Below are positions 1 to 7,913 of a stretch of DNA of 28,023 bases, in pieces. The notes beneath the pieces were generated by a model. It was not told the DNA's origin. It searched no databases and saw only the letters and a program-made list of their open reading frames with translations. Position numbers and translations under genes: made by a program. Source of the DNA: an uncultured Prevotella sp. Lineage in GTDB: Bacteria; Bacteroidota; Bacteroidia; Bacteroidales; Bacteroidaceae. Numbering within the stretch: the stretch's first letter is position 1; each line of letters starts with the position of its first letter. The stretch is from contig CAJKDU010000030.1 of the NCBI GenBank assembly GCA_905198745.1, positions 1 to 28,023 on the forward strand. Direction: 5' to 3'.

Positions 1-30
1 ATGCAATGCGGGAGAGTAGGTAGCCGCCTC
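1..30 (+). rRNA. 5S ribosomal RNA, 3' end only
   Basis: The first bases contain GGGAGAGTAGGTAGCCGCC, which I recognise as the conserved 3' end of Bacteroidales 5S rRNA. The final TAGCCGCC would pair with the 5' end of the molecule, which lies before the window. A Rho-independent terminator follows within about 15 bases, as expected at the end of an rRNA operon. The exact 3' end is uncertain by a few bases. Confidence 0.8.
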
Positions 31-40
31 CTTTGAAGAG

Positions 41-76
41 AGCCTCAGATTCCTTTCGGTTTCTGGGGCTTTTTTG
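41..76 (+). terminator. Terminator of the upstream rRNA operon
   Basis: AGCCTCAGA (41-49) pairs with TCTGGGGCT (62-70) with one G-U pair, around a loop containing CTTTCGG. A run of T follows directly. It closes the transcript ending in the 5S rRNA. Confidence 0.8.
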
Positions 77-87
77 TTGTACTCATA

Positions 88-118
88 TTTGTCGTTTCAT
101 TCTTTTCTGTTATCTTTG
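88..118 (+). promoter_or_regulatory. Bacteroidetes-type promoter of the first small gene
   Basis: TTTG at 88-91, a 19-nt spacer, then TATCTTTG at 111-118 match the Bacteroidetes housekeeping consensus TTTG / TAnnTTTG. Transcription would start near 124, giving a leader of about 70 nt to the ATG at 195. Confidence 0.6.
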
Positions 119-194
119 CAGTGGAACTTGAACAATACAGAGTTACAAGCTAACGGATATTTTATTTTTACAACAGGTGTATACATTCAAACGT

Positions 195-764
195 ATGATA
201 GTATGGATCCGCCGTGCTTTTCATTCACGAGGCATGGGCGTACAGTCTCCCTCTGCTTACCGGTTTATCCGGTATGTGGTGAGTGAACATTATCCATATT
301 ATGCATACGAAGAATTGAGGAACCGTTTTGGAATAGACAAGCGTAGGGCTAAACTTTGCCGCTTTTATTTCCGCCTATCCAATTTTTCTCAGCCTGTTCA
401 TGTCTTTAATTATGCCCCTCAGACAGAAGCTTACCAAGCCTACATAGAGGCAGGCTGCAGAAAATGTAAAGTGCATAATCAAATGGCTTCTGATGATGAC
501 ACACTCTCAGATATGACTTCTATTGATTTGGCTCGTATATCCCTTTCCGGCAACTATCGTGACGTTTTGAACCGGGCGATGAACAAGGCACATGGTGATT
601 CTGTCTTTGTGATTGAGCATATCAAGCGCGACAAGTCTACCTATTTATACTGGAAGGAACTGTTGAAAGACAAACGTGTTGGGATTACTTATGATTTGTA
701 TTATTGCGGTGTCCTTTTTTTCGATAAATCAAAGTTCAAACAACATTATGTAGTTAATTTTTAG
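195..764 (+). CDS. Bacteroidetes-conserved methyltransferase-like protein, function unknown
   Basis: 189 residues. Near the N-terminus, RGMGVQSPSAYRFIRYVV resembles the R-G-x-G-V-x-S-P-x-A/V-Y/F-R-F opening of a Bacteroidetes family often annotated as class I SAM-dependent methyltransferase. The end (YDLYYCGVLFFDKSKFKQHYVVNF region) also fits that family. I see no clear glycine-rich SAM-binding motif in between, and the protein is on the short side, so activity is doubtful. I chose the ATG at 195; an in-frame GTG at 177 would add six residues (MYTFKR) without improving the match. The gene has its own promoter (88-118) directly downstream of an rRNA operon and appears monocistronic. No terminator is obvious after it. 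Family recognition is from memory. Confidence 0.6.
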   Translation: MIVWIRRAFHSRGMGVQSPSAYRFIRYVVSEHYPYYAYEELRNRFGIDKRRAKLCRFYFRLSNFSQPVHVFNYAPQTEAYQAYIEAGCRKCKVHNQMASDDDTLSDMTSIDLARISLSGNYRDVLNRAMNKAHGDSVFVIEHIKRDKSTYLYWKELLKDKRVGITYDLYYCGVLFFDKSKFKQHYVVNF

Positions 765-834
765 GGCCTTTGGGTAGCTATGTAGCCTTTTATATTGTTT
801 TTATAGAAAAGATGTGAAAAAGTAGACCCATTAC

Positions 835-864
835 TTGGTAATATGAGAAAATGTTATAACTTTG
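835..864 (+). promoter_or_regulatory. Bacteroidetes-type promoter of the DUF2795 gene
   Basis: TTGG at 835-838, an 18-nt spacer and TAACTTTG at 857-864. The start point would be near 870, leaving a leader of under 30 nt before the ATG at 898. Confidence 0.6.
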
Positions 865-897
865 CAGTTCAATTGAAAACTATAAACTTTAAAGACT

Positions 898-1119
898 ATG
901 TATTGGACACTTGAATTGGCTTCCAAACTGGAAGATGCACCCTGGCCTGCAACAAAGGACGAACTGATTGACTATGCAATGCGTTCGGGTGCTCCTTTGG
1001 AAGTGCTTGAAAATTTGCAGGAAATTGAAGATGAAGGCGACGTATATGAGAGCATAGAGGACCTTTGGCCTGATTATCCGACTAAAGAGGATTTTCTCTT
1101 CAACGAGGACGAATATTAA
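898..1119 (+). CDS. DUF2795 family small acidic protein
   Basis: 73 residues, strongly acidic, beginning MYWTLELASKLEDAPWPATK and ending in an Asp/Glu-rich tail (NEDEY). This matches a very well conserved small Bacteroidetes protein assigned to DUF2795, which folds over the motif P-A-T-K-x-E-L-I-D-Y-A and a 'GAPLEVLENLQ' helix. There is no signal peptide or membrane segment, so it is cytoplasmic. Its function is unknown. The unit is monocistronic, with a promoter at 835-864 and a strong terminator at 1164-1201. A reverse-strand open frame covers the same bases but has no family resemblance. Confidence 0.85.
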   Translation: MYWTLELASKLEDAPWPATKDELIDYAMRSGAPLEVLENLQEIEDEGDVYESIEDLWPDYPTKEDFLFNEDEY

Positions 1120-1163
1120 TTGCTCCATACGGAGTTTTTAAGGCTTAATGCAACGAATATAAG

Positions 1164-1201
1164 CGGTATAGGTAATTCAATACGTTTCCTATACCGTTTT
1201 T
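1164..1201 (+). terminator. Rho-independent terminator after the DUF2795 gene
   Basis: CGGTATAGG (1164-1172) and CCTATACCG (1188-1196) form a perfect 9-bp stem, followed by five T. Confidence 0.85.
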
Positions 1202-1222
1202 ATATCTATAGGTGCTCGTGAA

Positions 1223-1265
1223 CTGTAATACTCCTGAATATTGCGATACAGAATTAATATTACAG
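1223..1265. repeat. 8-bp inverted repeat upstream of the type IX secretion operon
   Basis: CTGTAATA (1223-1230) and TATTACAG (1258-1265) are perfect inverted repeats 27 bp apart, in the 143-bp gap between the DUF2795 terminator and porP. It could be an operator or part of a leader structure. I find no TTTG or TAnnTTTG element between 1202 and 1344, so the porP promoter may be of another sigma class. Confidence 0.35.
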
Positions 1266-1344
1266 TGAGTCAGCATTTATTTTATATGTTCTAATTTCAA
1301 GTGATATTTTATAATAAAAACTACTCTTTATCGTTATCACTATT

Positions 1345-2283
1345 GTGAAAAGACAGGTATTGGTAATATGGGCATTGTTGTTTTTAACCCTTACTGAGGT
1401 AAGGGCGCAATACGACGTGTCTTTTAGCCATTACTTTGATATGGAACCATATTTCAATGCTGCTGCGGTGGGACAGGAATCCAAGTTGAATGTAACTGGA
1501 ATGTATGCCATAGAATTTGCAGGATTTGAAAATAATCCTCAAACGGCATATGTTGCTGCAGACATGCCGCTGTATTTCCTGAAGAATTATCATGGTATGG
1601 GCGTGCAGCTAATGAACGACAAGATAGGTTTGTTTACCCATCAGCGTCTTTCTCTCCAATATGCATTCAAACGCAAGTTGTTTGGAGGTATGTTGAGCAT
1701 AGGTGTGCAGGCTGGATTCTTGAGTGAGGATTTTGATGGTACTAAAGTTGATGTTGAAGATTCTGGCGATCCTGCTTTGACCAATTCGCAATTGACTGGC
1801 AGCGGAATTGATTTTGCTGCTGGTGTATATTTCAGTCATCGTAATTGGTATGCCGGTTTATCTGCTCAACACTTGAATTGTCCCACCATAAAACTGGGCG
1901 AAACCAATGAACTGAAGATAGACGGAACTTATTATTTGACGGGTGGATACAATATTAAGCTAAGGAATCCGTTTTTAACTATAAAACCTTCTGTATTGGT
2001 ACGTACGGATGGTGTTGCATACAGAGCCGACTTAACAGGAAGACTTGTCTACAAGAATGATAAAAGAATGCTTTATTGCGGTCTGTCATATAGTCCTACG
2101 AATTCTGTTACAGCCTTGGTGGGTGGTAGCTTCCATGGCGTGAATGTGGGCTATAGCTACGAAATGTATACTGGTGCCATTAGCCCAGGGAACGGAAGCC
2201 ATGAGTTATTCGTGGGGTATCAGACCGATATCAACCTCGTTAAAAAGGGCCGGAACAAGCACAAAAGTGTAAGAATATTATAA
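1345..2283 (+). CDS. porP: Type IX secretion system outer membrane protein PorP/SprF family
   Basis: 312 residues. A signal peptide (MKRQVLVIWALLFLTLTEVRA, cleavage before Q22) precedes repeated amphipathic strands typical of an outer membrane barrel. 'QYDVSFSHYFDMEPYFNAAAVG' near residues 22-43 matches the conserved opening of the family (Q-x-D-x-x-x-S-Q/H-Y-x-x-x-P-x-x-N-P/A-A). PorP/SprF proteins couple the T9SS motor and translocon to the cell surface or to specific C-terminal cargo. The start is GTG; no in-frame ATG fits the signal peptide. It is the first gene of the porP-gldK-L-M-N operon, with only 6 nt to gldK. This is the gene order known from Porphyromonas gingivalis, which supports PorP rather than a stand-alone SprF paralogue. 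Confidence 0.9.
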   Translation: MKRQVLVIWALLFLTLTEVRAQYDVSFSHYFDMEPYFNAAAVGQESKLNVTGMYAIEFAGFENNPQTAYVAADMPLYFLKNYHGMGVQLMNDKIGLFTHQRLSLQYAFKRKLFGGMLSIGVQAGFLSEDFDGTKVDVEDSGDPALTNSQLTGSGIDFAAGVYFSHRNWYAGLSAQHLNCPTIKLGETNELKIDGTYYLTGGYNIKLRNPFLTIKPSVLVRTDGVAYRADLTGRLVYKNDKRMLYCGLSYSPTNSVTALVGGSFHGVNVGYSYEMYTGAISPGNGSHELFVGYQTDINLVKKGRNKHKSVRIL

Positions 2284-2289
2284 ATAAAG

Positions 2290-3747
2290 ATGAATAGAAA
2301 CTTAACCATATCAACAATTTTGGTTTTCGCAACGACTCTAGTGTTGTCATCCTGCTTTGGCGGGAAGATGACCTCGTCTCAGGGTCGCGGTGGAGAAGTG
2401 GTTGGCGTGGGCGGCGGCAGAGGATTCTCTGAGCCTACGCCCTATGGTATGACATTGGTGAAACGTGGATTCCTCAAAATGGGAATAGATAGTCAAGACT
2501 CGCTTTGGGGAAAGAAAACTCCCGTAAGAGAGATTTCTGTAGATGGTTTTTGGATGGACGAAACCGAAATAACCAATTCTGAATACAAGCAGTTCGTGAA
2601 TTGGGTAAAGGATTCGATTATTCGAGAACGTCTTGCTGACCCTGCCTTTGCCGGAGACGAAACTTATAAAATAACAGAAGATAAAAATGGGGATCCAGTC
2701 AAGCCTCACTTGAATTGGAAGAAACCTTTGCCTCGCAAGCCTAACGAAGATGAACAGCGTGCATTCAACAGTCTCTATGTCGTCAATCCTGTGACAGGTG
2801 AAAAGTCCATTGACGCAAGTCAGCTGAACTACCGTTATGAGGTGTACGATTATGTGACGGCAGCTCTTCGGCGCAACCGTTTGAATGCTCAGGAAAGAAA
2901 TCTCAACACAGATGTAGCAGTAGATCCTAACGAGGTGGTGATGATTTCTAAGGACACGGCATACATTGATGATGAAGGACATATAGTCAGAGAGACTATC
3001 AATAGACCACTTTCTGGTCCTTGGGATTTCCTCAATACTTATATTGTCAACGTCTATCCGGATACAACATGTTGGGTCAATGATTTCCGTAATTCAGATA
3101 ATGAACTTTACCTTCGTAATTACTTCAGTAATCCCACTTATAACGAATATCCGGTGGTGGGTGTTACATGGGAACAGGCTAATGCATTTTGTGCTTGGCG
3201 AACGGACTATTTGCTGAAAGGACTTGGTGGAGAAGCTCGCTATATACAACGTTATCGTCTGCCGACAGAGGCTGAATGGGAGTATGCTGCCAGAGGCAAG
3301 GAAGGCAACGAATTCCCTTGGGAGAACAAGGACGTGAAGAGCGGTGACGGATGTTTCTATGCTAACTTCAAACCCGATAAAGGTAACTATACTGAAGATG
3401 GTAATCTTATCACCAGTAGGGTTGGCATTTATAAGGCCAACAGCAACGGACTCTATGATATGGCCGGAAATGTGGCGGAATGGACCAGTACCATTTACAC
3501 CGAGGCTGGTGTTGACGCCATGAATGACCTTAACCCACAACTTTCGTATAATGCAGCCAAAGAAGATCCCTACCGTCTCAAGAAAAAGAGCGTTAGAGGT
3601 GGCTCGTGGAAAGATCCAAAATCGTATATACGTTCAGCTTGGCGTTCATGGGAGTATCAAAACCAACCCCGTTCTTACATAGGTTTCCGGTGCGTGAGAA
3701 GTTTGGCCAGTTCATCTGTTGTAAAACAAAAAGGAAAGAGGAAATAA
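2290..3747 (+). CDS. gldK: Type IX secretion lipoprotein GldK/PorK
   Basis: 485 residues. The N-terminus is a lipoprotein signal with lipobox LSSC, so Cys22 would be lipidated. The rest is a formylglycine-generating-enzyme (SUMF1/FGE) fold: 'FLKMGIDS' near 61, 'DGFWMDETEITNSEYKQF' near 85-102, 'RLPTEAEWEYAARG' at 323-336, 'NGLYDMAGNVAEWTS' near 386-400, 'VRGGSWKD' near 435, and 'IGFRCVR' near 464-470. A long insert at about 105-260 is usual for GldK. In this family the FGE fold is structural: GldK and GldN form the periplasmic ring attached to the outer membrane. The ATG is 6 nt after porP and the stop is 2 nt before gldL, indicating tight translational coupling. Confidence 0.95.
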   Translation: MNRNLTISTILVFATTLVLSSCFGGKMTSSQGRGGEVVGVGGGRGFSEPTPYGMTLVKRGFLKMGIDSQDSLWGKKTPVREISVDGFWMDETEITNSEYKQFVNWVKDSIIRERLADPAFAGDETYKITEDKNGDPVKPHLNWKKPLPRKPNEDEQRAFNSLYVVNPVTGEKSIDASQLNYRYEVYDYVTAALRRNRLNAQERNLNTDVAVDPNEVVMISKDTAYIDDEGHIVRETINRPLSGPWDFLNTYIVNVYPDTTCWVNDFRNSDNELYLRNYFSNPTYNEYPVVGVTWEQANAFCAWRTDYLLKGLGGEARYIQRYRLPTEAEWEYAARGKEGNEFPWENKDVKSGDGCFYANFKPDKGNYTEDGNLITSRVGIYKANSNGLYDMAGNVAEWTSTIYTEAGVDAMNDLNPQLSYNAAKEDPYRLKKKSVRGGSWKDPKSYIRSAWRSWEYQNQPRSYIGFRCVRSLASSSVVKQKGKRK

Positions 3748-3749
3748 CA

Positions 3750-4550
3750 ATGACAGAATACAGCAAATATAATTTAGTGTATCGTTTGCAGAAGTGGATG
3801 GACAGTGTTCCTGGACAGACATTTTTGAATTATGCCTATAGTTGGGGCGCTTCTATTGTAATTTTGGGTACGCTTTTCAAGTTGACCCATCTTCCAGGAG
3901 CCAACTTGATGCTGTTTCTTGGTATGGGAACCGAAGTGTTCGTGTTCTTCCTTTCCGCTTTTGACCGTCCTTTCGACAAGACTGCCATTGGCAAGGAAAT
4001 ACCAACTCATGTTCAGGAAGACGAGCCTGATTCAGATATAGTTGAAAAGAATAACAAACCTTTAGTATCAGGTGGCACTGTAGATGTGGCTGCCCAAGGC
4101 CAACCTATGATATCTGGCACTGTTCAATCAGTCAATACAGATAAATCACGGGATGTCCAGTTGACTGATGGAGCTGCTGTTCACCAGATGAATAATTGGA
4201 TTCAACAGCAACAACTTGCTACTCCTGAGATGGAGGAGGCAACCAATAATTATATTGAAGAACTTAAGAAACTGACAGAGATGCTCGGTAAGGTCTCAGA
4301 ACAGAGCGCGCGTTTGACTCGTGATAGTGAAGAGATGGAAAATCTAAACCGCACTCTTACTGGAATCTGCAAGGTCTATGAGATGCAACTCAAAGGTGCA
4401 AGTGCTCAAATCGGCACCATTGACCAAATCAACGAACAGAGCAACAAGATGGCAAAACAGATTGAACAACTGAATGCTATCTATACAAGAATGATTGAGG
4501 CTATGACGGTTAATATGCGTGCTGCAGCTCCCGTACAACCCCAGCAGTAA
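3750..4550 (+). CDS. gldL: Type IX secretion motor protein GldL/PorL
   Basis: 266 residues. Two hydrophobic helices lie at about 25-45 and 52-70. The second contains Glu62 within GMGTEVFVFFLSAFDRP, the position of the conserved membrane Glu that GldL uses for proton-driven rotation. The remainder is cytoplasmic with a long helical C-terminus (about 185-255) rich in Gln, Glu and Asn, as in known GldL. The frame is open 48 codons further upstream into gldK, but that extension is a frame shadow. The ATG at 3750, preceded by purine-rich AAAGAGGAAATAAC, gives the family N-terminus. With GldM it forms the inner-membrane motor that energises the T9SS. Confidence 0.95.
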   Translation: MTEYSKYNLVYRLQKWMDSVPGQTFLNYAYSWGASIVILGTLFKLTHLPGANLMLFLGMGTEVFVFFLSAFDRPFDKTAIGKEIPTHVQEDEPDSDIVEKNNKPLVSGGTVDVAAQGQPMISGTVQSVNTDKSRDVQLTDGAAVHQMNNWIQQQQLATPEMEEATNNYIEELKKLTEMLGKVSEQSARLTRDSEEMENLNRTLTGICKVYEMQLKGASAQIGTIDQINEQSNKMAKQIEQLNAIYTRMIEAMTVNMRAAAPVQPQQ

Positions 4551-4568
4551 TTAGAATCAATACGTATC

Positions 4569-6125
4569 ATGGCAATCAAAAAAAGACCGGTTTCTCCACG
4601 CCAGAAGATGATAAACTTGATGTATGTCGTCCTTATGGCAATGTTGGCATTGAACATCTCGACGGAGGTGCTCAATGGCTTCTCTATTGTGGAGGAGAGT
4701 CTTAACCGAACCACCTCCAATTCTTCAAAGGAGAATGAAACGCTCTATAGTGATTTCGCAGAACAGATGAAGTCGAATCCAGAAAAGGTGAAGGCATGGT
4801 TTGACAAGGCTACTGAGGTGAAACGCATGAGCGACTCACTTTATAACTTTGCCCAGATGTTGAAGGAACGTATCGTTAAGGAAGCTGATGGTAAGGACGC
4901 GAATGTGCACAATATAGAAAATAAGGATAACTTGGAGGCTGCCAGTCATGTGATGCTGGCCCCAGGTACCGGACAGGGAAGGCATCTCTTCCTGGCCATC
5001 AATTCTTATCGTGAACGCATCTTGAAAATGGTAGGAGATCCGCAACAACGTGCCATTATCTCAAGCAATCTGTCGACTAAAATCCCTAAGGGCGCGCATG
5101 CAATGGGCAAGAATTGGCAGGAATATATGTTTGAAGACATGCCTGTTGCAGCAGCCGTCACTCTGTTGTCAAAGTTGCAGAGCGACGTGCGTTATGCCGA
5201 AGGAGAAGTGCTTCACACGTTAGTGTCTAACATCGACATGAAAGATATTCGTGTGAACAAACTTAATGCATTTGTCATACCTGAGAAAACGGTGCTTTAT
5301 CCTGGTGAAAGATTTAATGCCAACATCGTGATGGCAGCTGTCGATACCACTCAACAGCCAGAAATCTATGTCAATGGCATGAGGGTGAATTCTTCCACAG
5401 GTCAATACTCGTTTACTGCCGGCGGCGTGGGTGATCATCAGTTTGGCGGATATATTTTAATGCGAAATGCTAAGGGAGACGTTCAACGTCGTGATTTCCT
5501 TCAGAAATATACAGTCATACCAGCTCCCAATACAGCTACGGTAGCTGCAGACATGATGAATGTGCTTTATGCCGGCTATCAGAATCCTATAAGTATCAGT
5601 GTTCCTGGTGTTCCAGCCAATGCCGTGACAGCTACGATGAGTGGCGGCTCTTTCTCTTCAAAGGGTAATGGCCATTTCATAGCTGTTCCTTCCGCTGTGG
5701 GACACGATGTGAGTATTCATGTGACAGCCCGCGATAAGGGGCAGACACGTACGTTGCCGCCTTTTGTCTTCCATGTGCGTAAATTGCCAGATCCTACTGC
5801 TTACATAGGTTTGGGGACTAACCGATTTCGTGGAGGCGGACTATCGAAGGCCTCACTTATGCAGGCAAATGGTATTAAAGCTGCCATTGACGATGGACTC
5901 CTTGATATTGAGTTTAAGGTGCTGAGTTTTGAGACTGTTTTCTTTGATAACATGGGTAATGCCGTGCCTATGGCTTCGGCTGGTTCCATGTTCTCCGAAC
6001 GCCAGCGTGACGCCTTCCGCAAACTGTCGCGTAACAAACGTTTCTACATTTCCCGCGTGAAGGCTGTAGGTCCTGATGGCATTACCCGAAATCTTCCAGC
6101 ATCTATGGAAATCATTGTGAAATAA
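4569..6125 (+). CDS. gldM: Type IX secretion motor protein GldM/PorM
   Basis: 518 residues, the usual family length. A short basic cytoplasmic segment (MAIKKRPVSPRQKM) is followed by a single membrane helix at about 15-35 and a large periplasmic part. The conserved start S-P-R-Q-K-M-I-N-L-M-Y-x-V-L-x-A-M-L-A-L-N is diagnostic. The periplasmic region has a helical first domain to about 210 and then beta-rich domains, matching the four-domain GldM/PorM rod that links the GldL motor to the GldK/GldN ring. It begins 18 nt after gldL and ends 23 nt before gldN. Confidence 0.95.
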   Translation: MAIKKRPVSPRQKMINLMYVVLMAMLALNISTEVLNGFSIVEESLNRTTSNSSKENETLYSDFAEQMKSNPEKVKAWFDKATEVKRMSDSLYNFAQMLKERIVKEADGKDANVHNIENKDNLEAASHVMLAPGTGQGRHLFLAINSYRERILKMVGDPQQRAIISSNLSTKIPKGAHAMGKNWQEYMFEDMPVAAAVTLLSKLQSDVRYAEGEVLHTLVSNIDMKDIRVNKLNAFVIPEKTVLYPGERFNANIVMAAVDTTQQPEIYVNGMRVNSSTGQYSFTAGGVGDHQFGGYILMRNAKGDVQRRDFLQKYTVIPAPNTATVAADMMNVLYAGYQNPISISVPGVPANAVTATMSGGSFSSKGNGHFIAVPSAVGHDVSIHVTARDKGQTRTLPPFVFHVRKLPDPTAYIGLGTNRFRGGGLSKASLMQANGIKAAIDDGLLDIEFKVLSFETVFFDNMGNAVPMASAGSMFSERQRDAFRKLSRNKRFYISRVKAVGPDGITRNLPASMEIIVK

Positions 6126-6148
6126 CAAAAATCCATTATATAGACAAC

Positions 6149-7180
6149 ATGAAAAGATTATTGTTTATCATATTTATCTCTACACTTGTACTGTCTGTTT
6201 CAGCACAGCCGCAAGCACGGCGAAACCAACAGCGACAGAGTAAGTCAAATGTCAACAACATCACGCAGCGTCAACTGCTCTCGTTCCCTACTGTGGCTCC
6301 TATGTCCGAGGACGTGGTTTGGCGCCGTGACATCTATCGAGAGTTGGATCTAAACAATGATGCCAATGCGGGTCTCTATTACCCAGTGGAACCTATAGGC
6401 TCTCAGATGAATCTTTTTACGTATCTGTTTAAATTGATGCTCACAGGCAATATCAAGGCTTACGAGTATAGGCTTGATGGCAATGAGGTGTTCAGTGATT
6501 CGGCCGTAGTAAAGCCTAAGGCTTTTCTTGACAATTATCATATATTTTATGAACGTGTCAATGGTAGGGTCCATATAGACAATAGTGATATACCTTCACG
6601 CGAAGTGAAGGGCTATTATCTCAAAGAAAGTGCCTATTATGATCAGGCCACAGCCACTTTTCATAGGAAGGTGATAGCCCTTTGTCCTGTCATGAGCCGT
6701 GAAGATGATTTTGGTGACGGTGCCCAGAATTATCCTTTGTTTTGGGTGAAATACGATGACGTGGCACCCTTTTTAAGCAAGCAAGTTATAATGACGAGTA
6801 ATCTGAATAACGCTGCCACCATGAGCATTGACGATTTTTTTACGATGAACATGTATGAAGGCAAGATATACAAGACCAACAACATGTTGGGCAAGACGTT
6901 GGCTCAATATTGTCCCACAGATACTGCACTGGCCAAGGAACAGCGAAAAATAGAAAACGAGCTGGTGGCTTTTGAGAAGAATATATTCGGTGACCGTGCC
7001 AAGAAAGATTCGCTTGACAGCATTGCCAAAACACAGCAAAAGGTAAAGGGCAAGAAGGTGAAGACCAACAGACGGGCTTCCGGAATTTCTTCAGTAAAGA
7101 CAGCCAAGTCGCGTAAGCCTTCAAATAGTTCTTCGACTTCCTCAGCTGCACGGGTGTCTGTTCGTAGACAACGTCATTAG
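6149..7180 (+). CDS. gldN: Type IX secretion ring protein GldN/PorN
   Basis: 343 residues. Signal peptide MKRLLFIIFISTLVLSVSA, cleaved before Q20. The conserved core contains 'DVVWRRDIYRELDLNNDANAG' (about 51-71), 'LYYPVEPIG', 'NLFTYLFKLMLTGNIKAYEYR' and 'YYLKESAYYDQATATFHRKVIALCPV', all characteristic of GldN. It forms the periplasmic ring with lipoprotein GldK. The last 55 or so residues are a low-complexity basic and Ser-rich tail (KKVKTNRRASG, KSRKPSNSSSTSSAARVSVRRQRH) without predicted fold. Last gene of the T9SS core operon. Confidence 0.93.
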   Translation: MKRLLFIIFISTLVLSVSAQPQARRNQQRQSKSNVNNITQRQLLSFPTVAPMSEDVVWRRDIYRELDLNNDANAGLYYPVEPIGSQMNLFTYLFKLMLTGNIKAYEYRLDGNEVFSDSAVVKPKAFLDNYHIFYERVNGRVHIDNSDIPSREVKGYYLKESAYYDQATATFHRKVIALCPVMSREDDFGDGAQNYPLFWVKYDDVAPFLSKQVIMTSNLNNAATMSIDDFFTMNMYEGKIYKTNNMLGKTLAQYCPTDTALAKEQRKIENELVAFEKNIFGDRAKKDSLDSIAKTQQKVKGKKVKTNRRASGISSVKTAKSRKPSNSSSTSSAARVSVRRQRH

Positions 7181-7209
7181 GATTCTCAAAATAAAGTTAT
7201 ATTATAGGT

Positions 7210-7836
7210 ATGAAAAAGATTTTTAGTTTAGCTTTGCTGGCATTTATGATGATGGCCATGCCAGCCAATGCACAGATCAAGTTTGGTCTGAAAGGTGGTG
7301 TCAATGTGACAAGTATGTCATTCAGCAATGAAGTGTTTGATGCCTCAAATCGTACAGGCTTCTTTATTGGTCCTACCGTAAAAATACAGTTGCCGCTTGT
7401 AGGATTGGGTATTGATGCCTCTGCTCTTTATGATCAGCGTGAAGCAAAAATAAAAGTAGGTGACGTTGAGACAGGTTCAAGTGTGAAGCAACAAGCCATT
7501 GCAGTTCCTATCAATCTTCGTTATGGATGGGGATTGAGCAGTTTGGCCAACATATTTCTCTTTGCCGGTCCACAGTTTAGTTTCAATGTTGGTGACAAAG
7601 ACGTGGAATTGGATGGAACGAAAGGTACTTGGAATCTGAAGAATTCCAACTTTAGTGTGAACGTCGGTGCTGGTGTTACCATCTTGAAGCATTTGCAACT
7701 TTCTGCCAACTATAACATTGCTTGTGGAAAGACAGGCGACGCTGCATGGGATCAAGTTACCGAGGCTCTTTCAAAAGAGAAGAAAAGCCGTGGACGTTTC
7801 AATGCTTGGCAGATAGGATTGGCCTATTATTTTTAA
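7210..7836 (+). CDS. Outer membrane beta-barrel protein (PorT/OMP_b-brl type)
   Basis: 208 residues. Signal peptide MKKIFSLALLAFMMMAMPANA with cleavage before Q22, then 'IKFGLKGGVNVTSMSF', the usual opening of the small eight-stranded barrel family in Bacteroidetes. Alternating strands follow (IPINLRYGWGL, IFLFAGPQFSFNVG, FSVNVGAGVTI, LQLSANYNIA), and the protein ends in AWQIGLAYYF with a C-terminal aromatic typical of BAM substrates. It starts 29 nt after gldN with no terminator between, so it is probably the last gene of the T9SS transcript. The T9SS protein PorT belongs to the same broad fold, but I cannot show that this is PorT itself. A strong terminator follows. Confidence 0.8.
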   Translation: MKKIFSLALLAFMMMAMPANAQIKFGLKGGVNVTSMSFSNEVFDASNRTGFFIGPTVKIQLPLVGLGIDASALYDQREAKIKVGDVETGSSVKQQAIAVPINLRYGWGLSSLANIFLFAGPQFSFNVGDKDVELDGTKGTWNLKNSNFSVNVGAGVTILKHLQLSANYNIACGKTGDAAWDQVTEALSKEKKSRGRFNAWQIGLAYYF

Positions 7837-7858
7837 GTAAGTAGTTTAACCTGTTATA

Positions 7859-7898
7859 AGGCAGTTGTGCAATCATTTGTGCAACTGCCTTTTTTTTC
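7859..7898 (+). terminator. Terminator of the T9SS/beta-barrel transcript
   Basis: AGGCAGTTG (7859-7867) and CAACTGCCT (7882-7890) form a perfect 9-bp stem that can extend inward, followed by seven T. Its loop and 3' arm also contain the priA promoter. Confidence 0.85.
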
Positions 7899-7907
7899 TT
7901 ACTTTTG
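7876..7907 (+). promoter_or_regulatory. priA promoter nested in the upstream terminator
   Basis: TTTG at 7876-7879 lies in the terminator loop. A 20-nt spacer made of the terminator 3' arm and T-tract leads to TACTTTTG at 7900-7907. With the usual 5-7 nt to the start point, transcription would begin at about 7912-7915, at or next to the priA ATG (7914). Confidence 0.55.
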
Positions 7908-7913
7908 CACACC

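Noticed and set aside
3606..3749. In-frame 48-codon extension upstream of gldL overlapping gldK
   Set aside because: The extension would remove the recognisable GldL N-terminus and duplicates coding sequence already used by gldK. A purine-rich stretch and ATG at 3750 give the family start.
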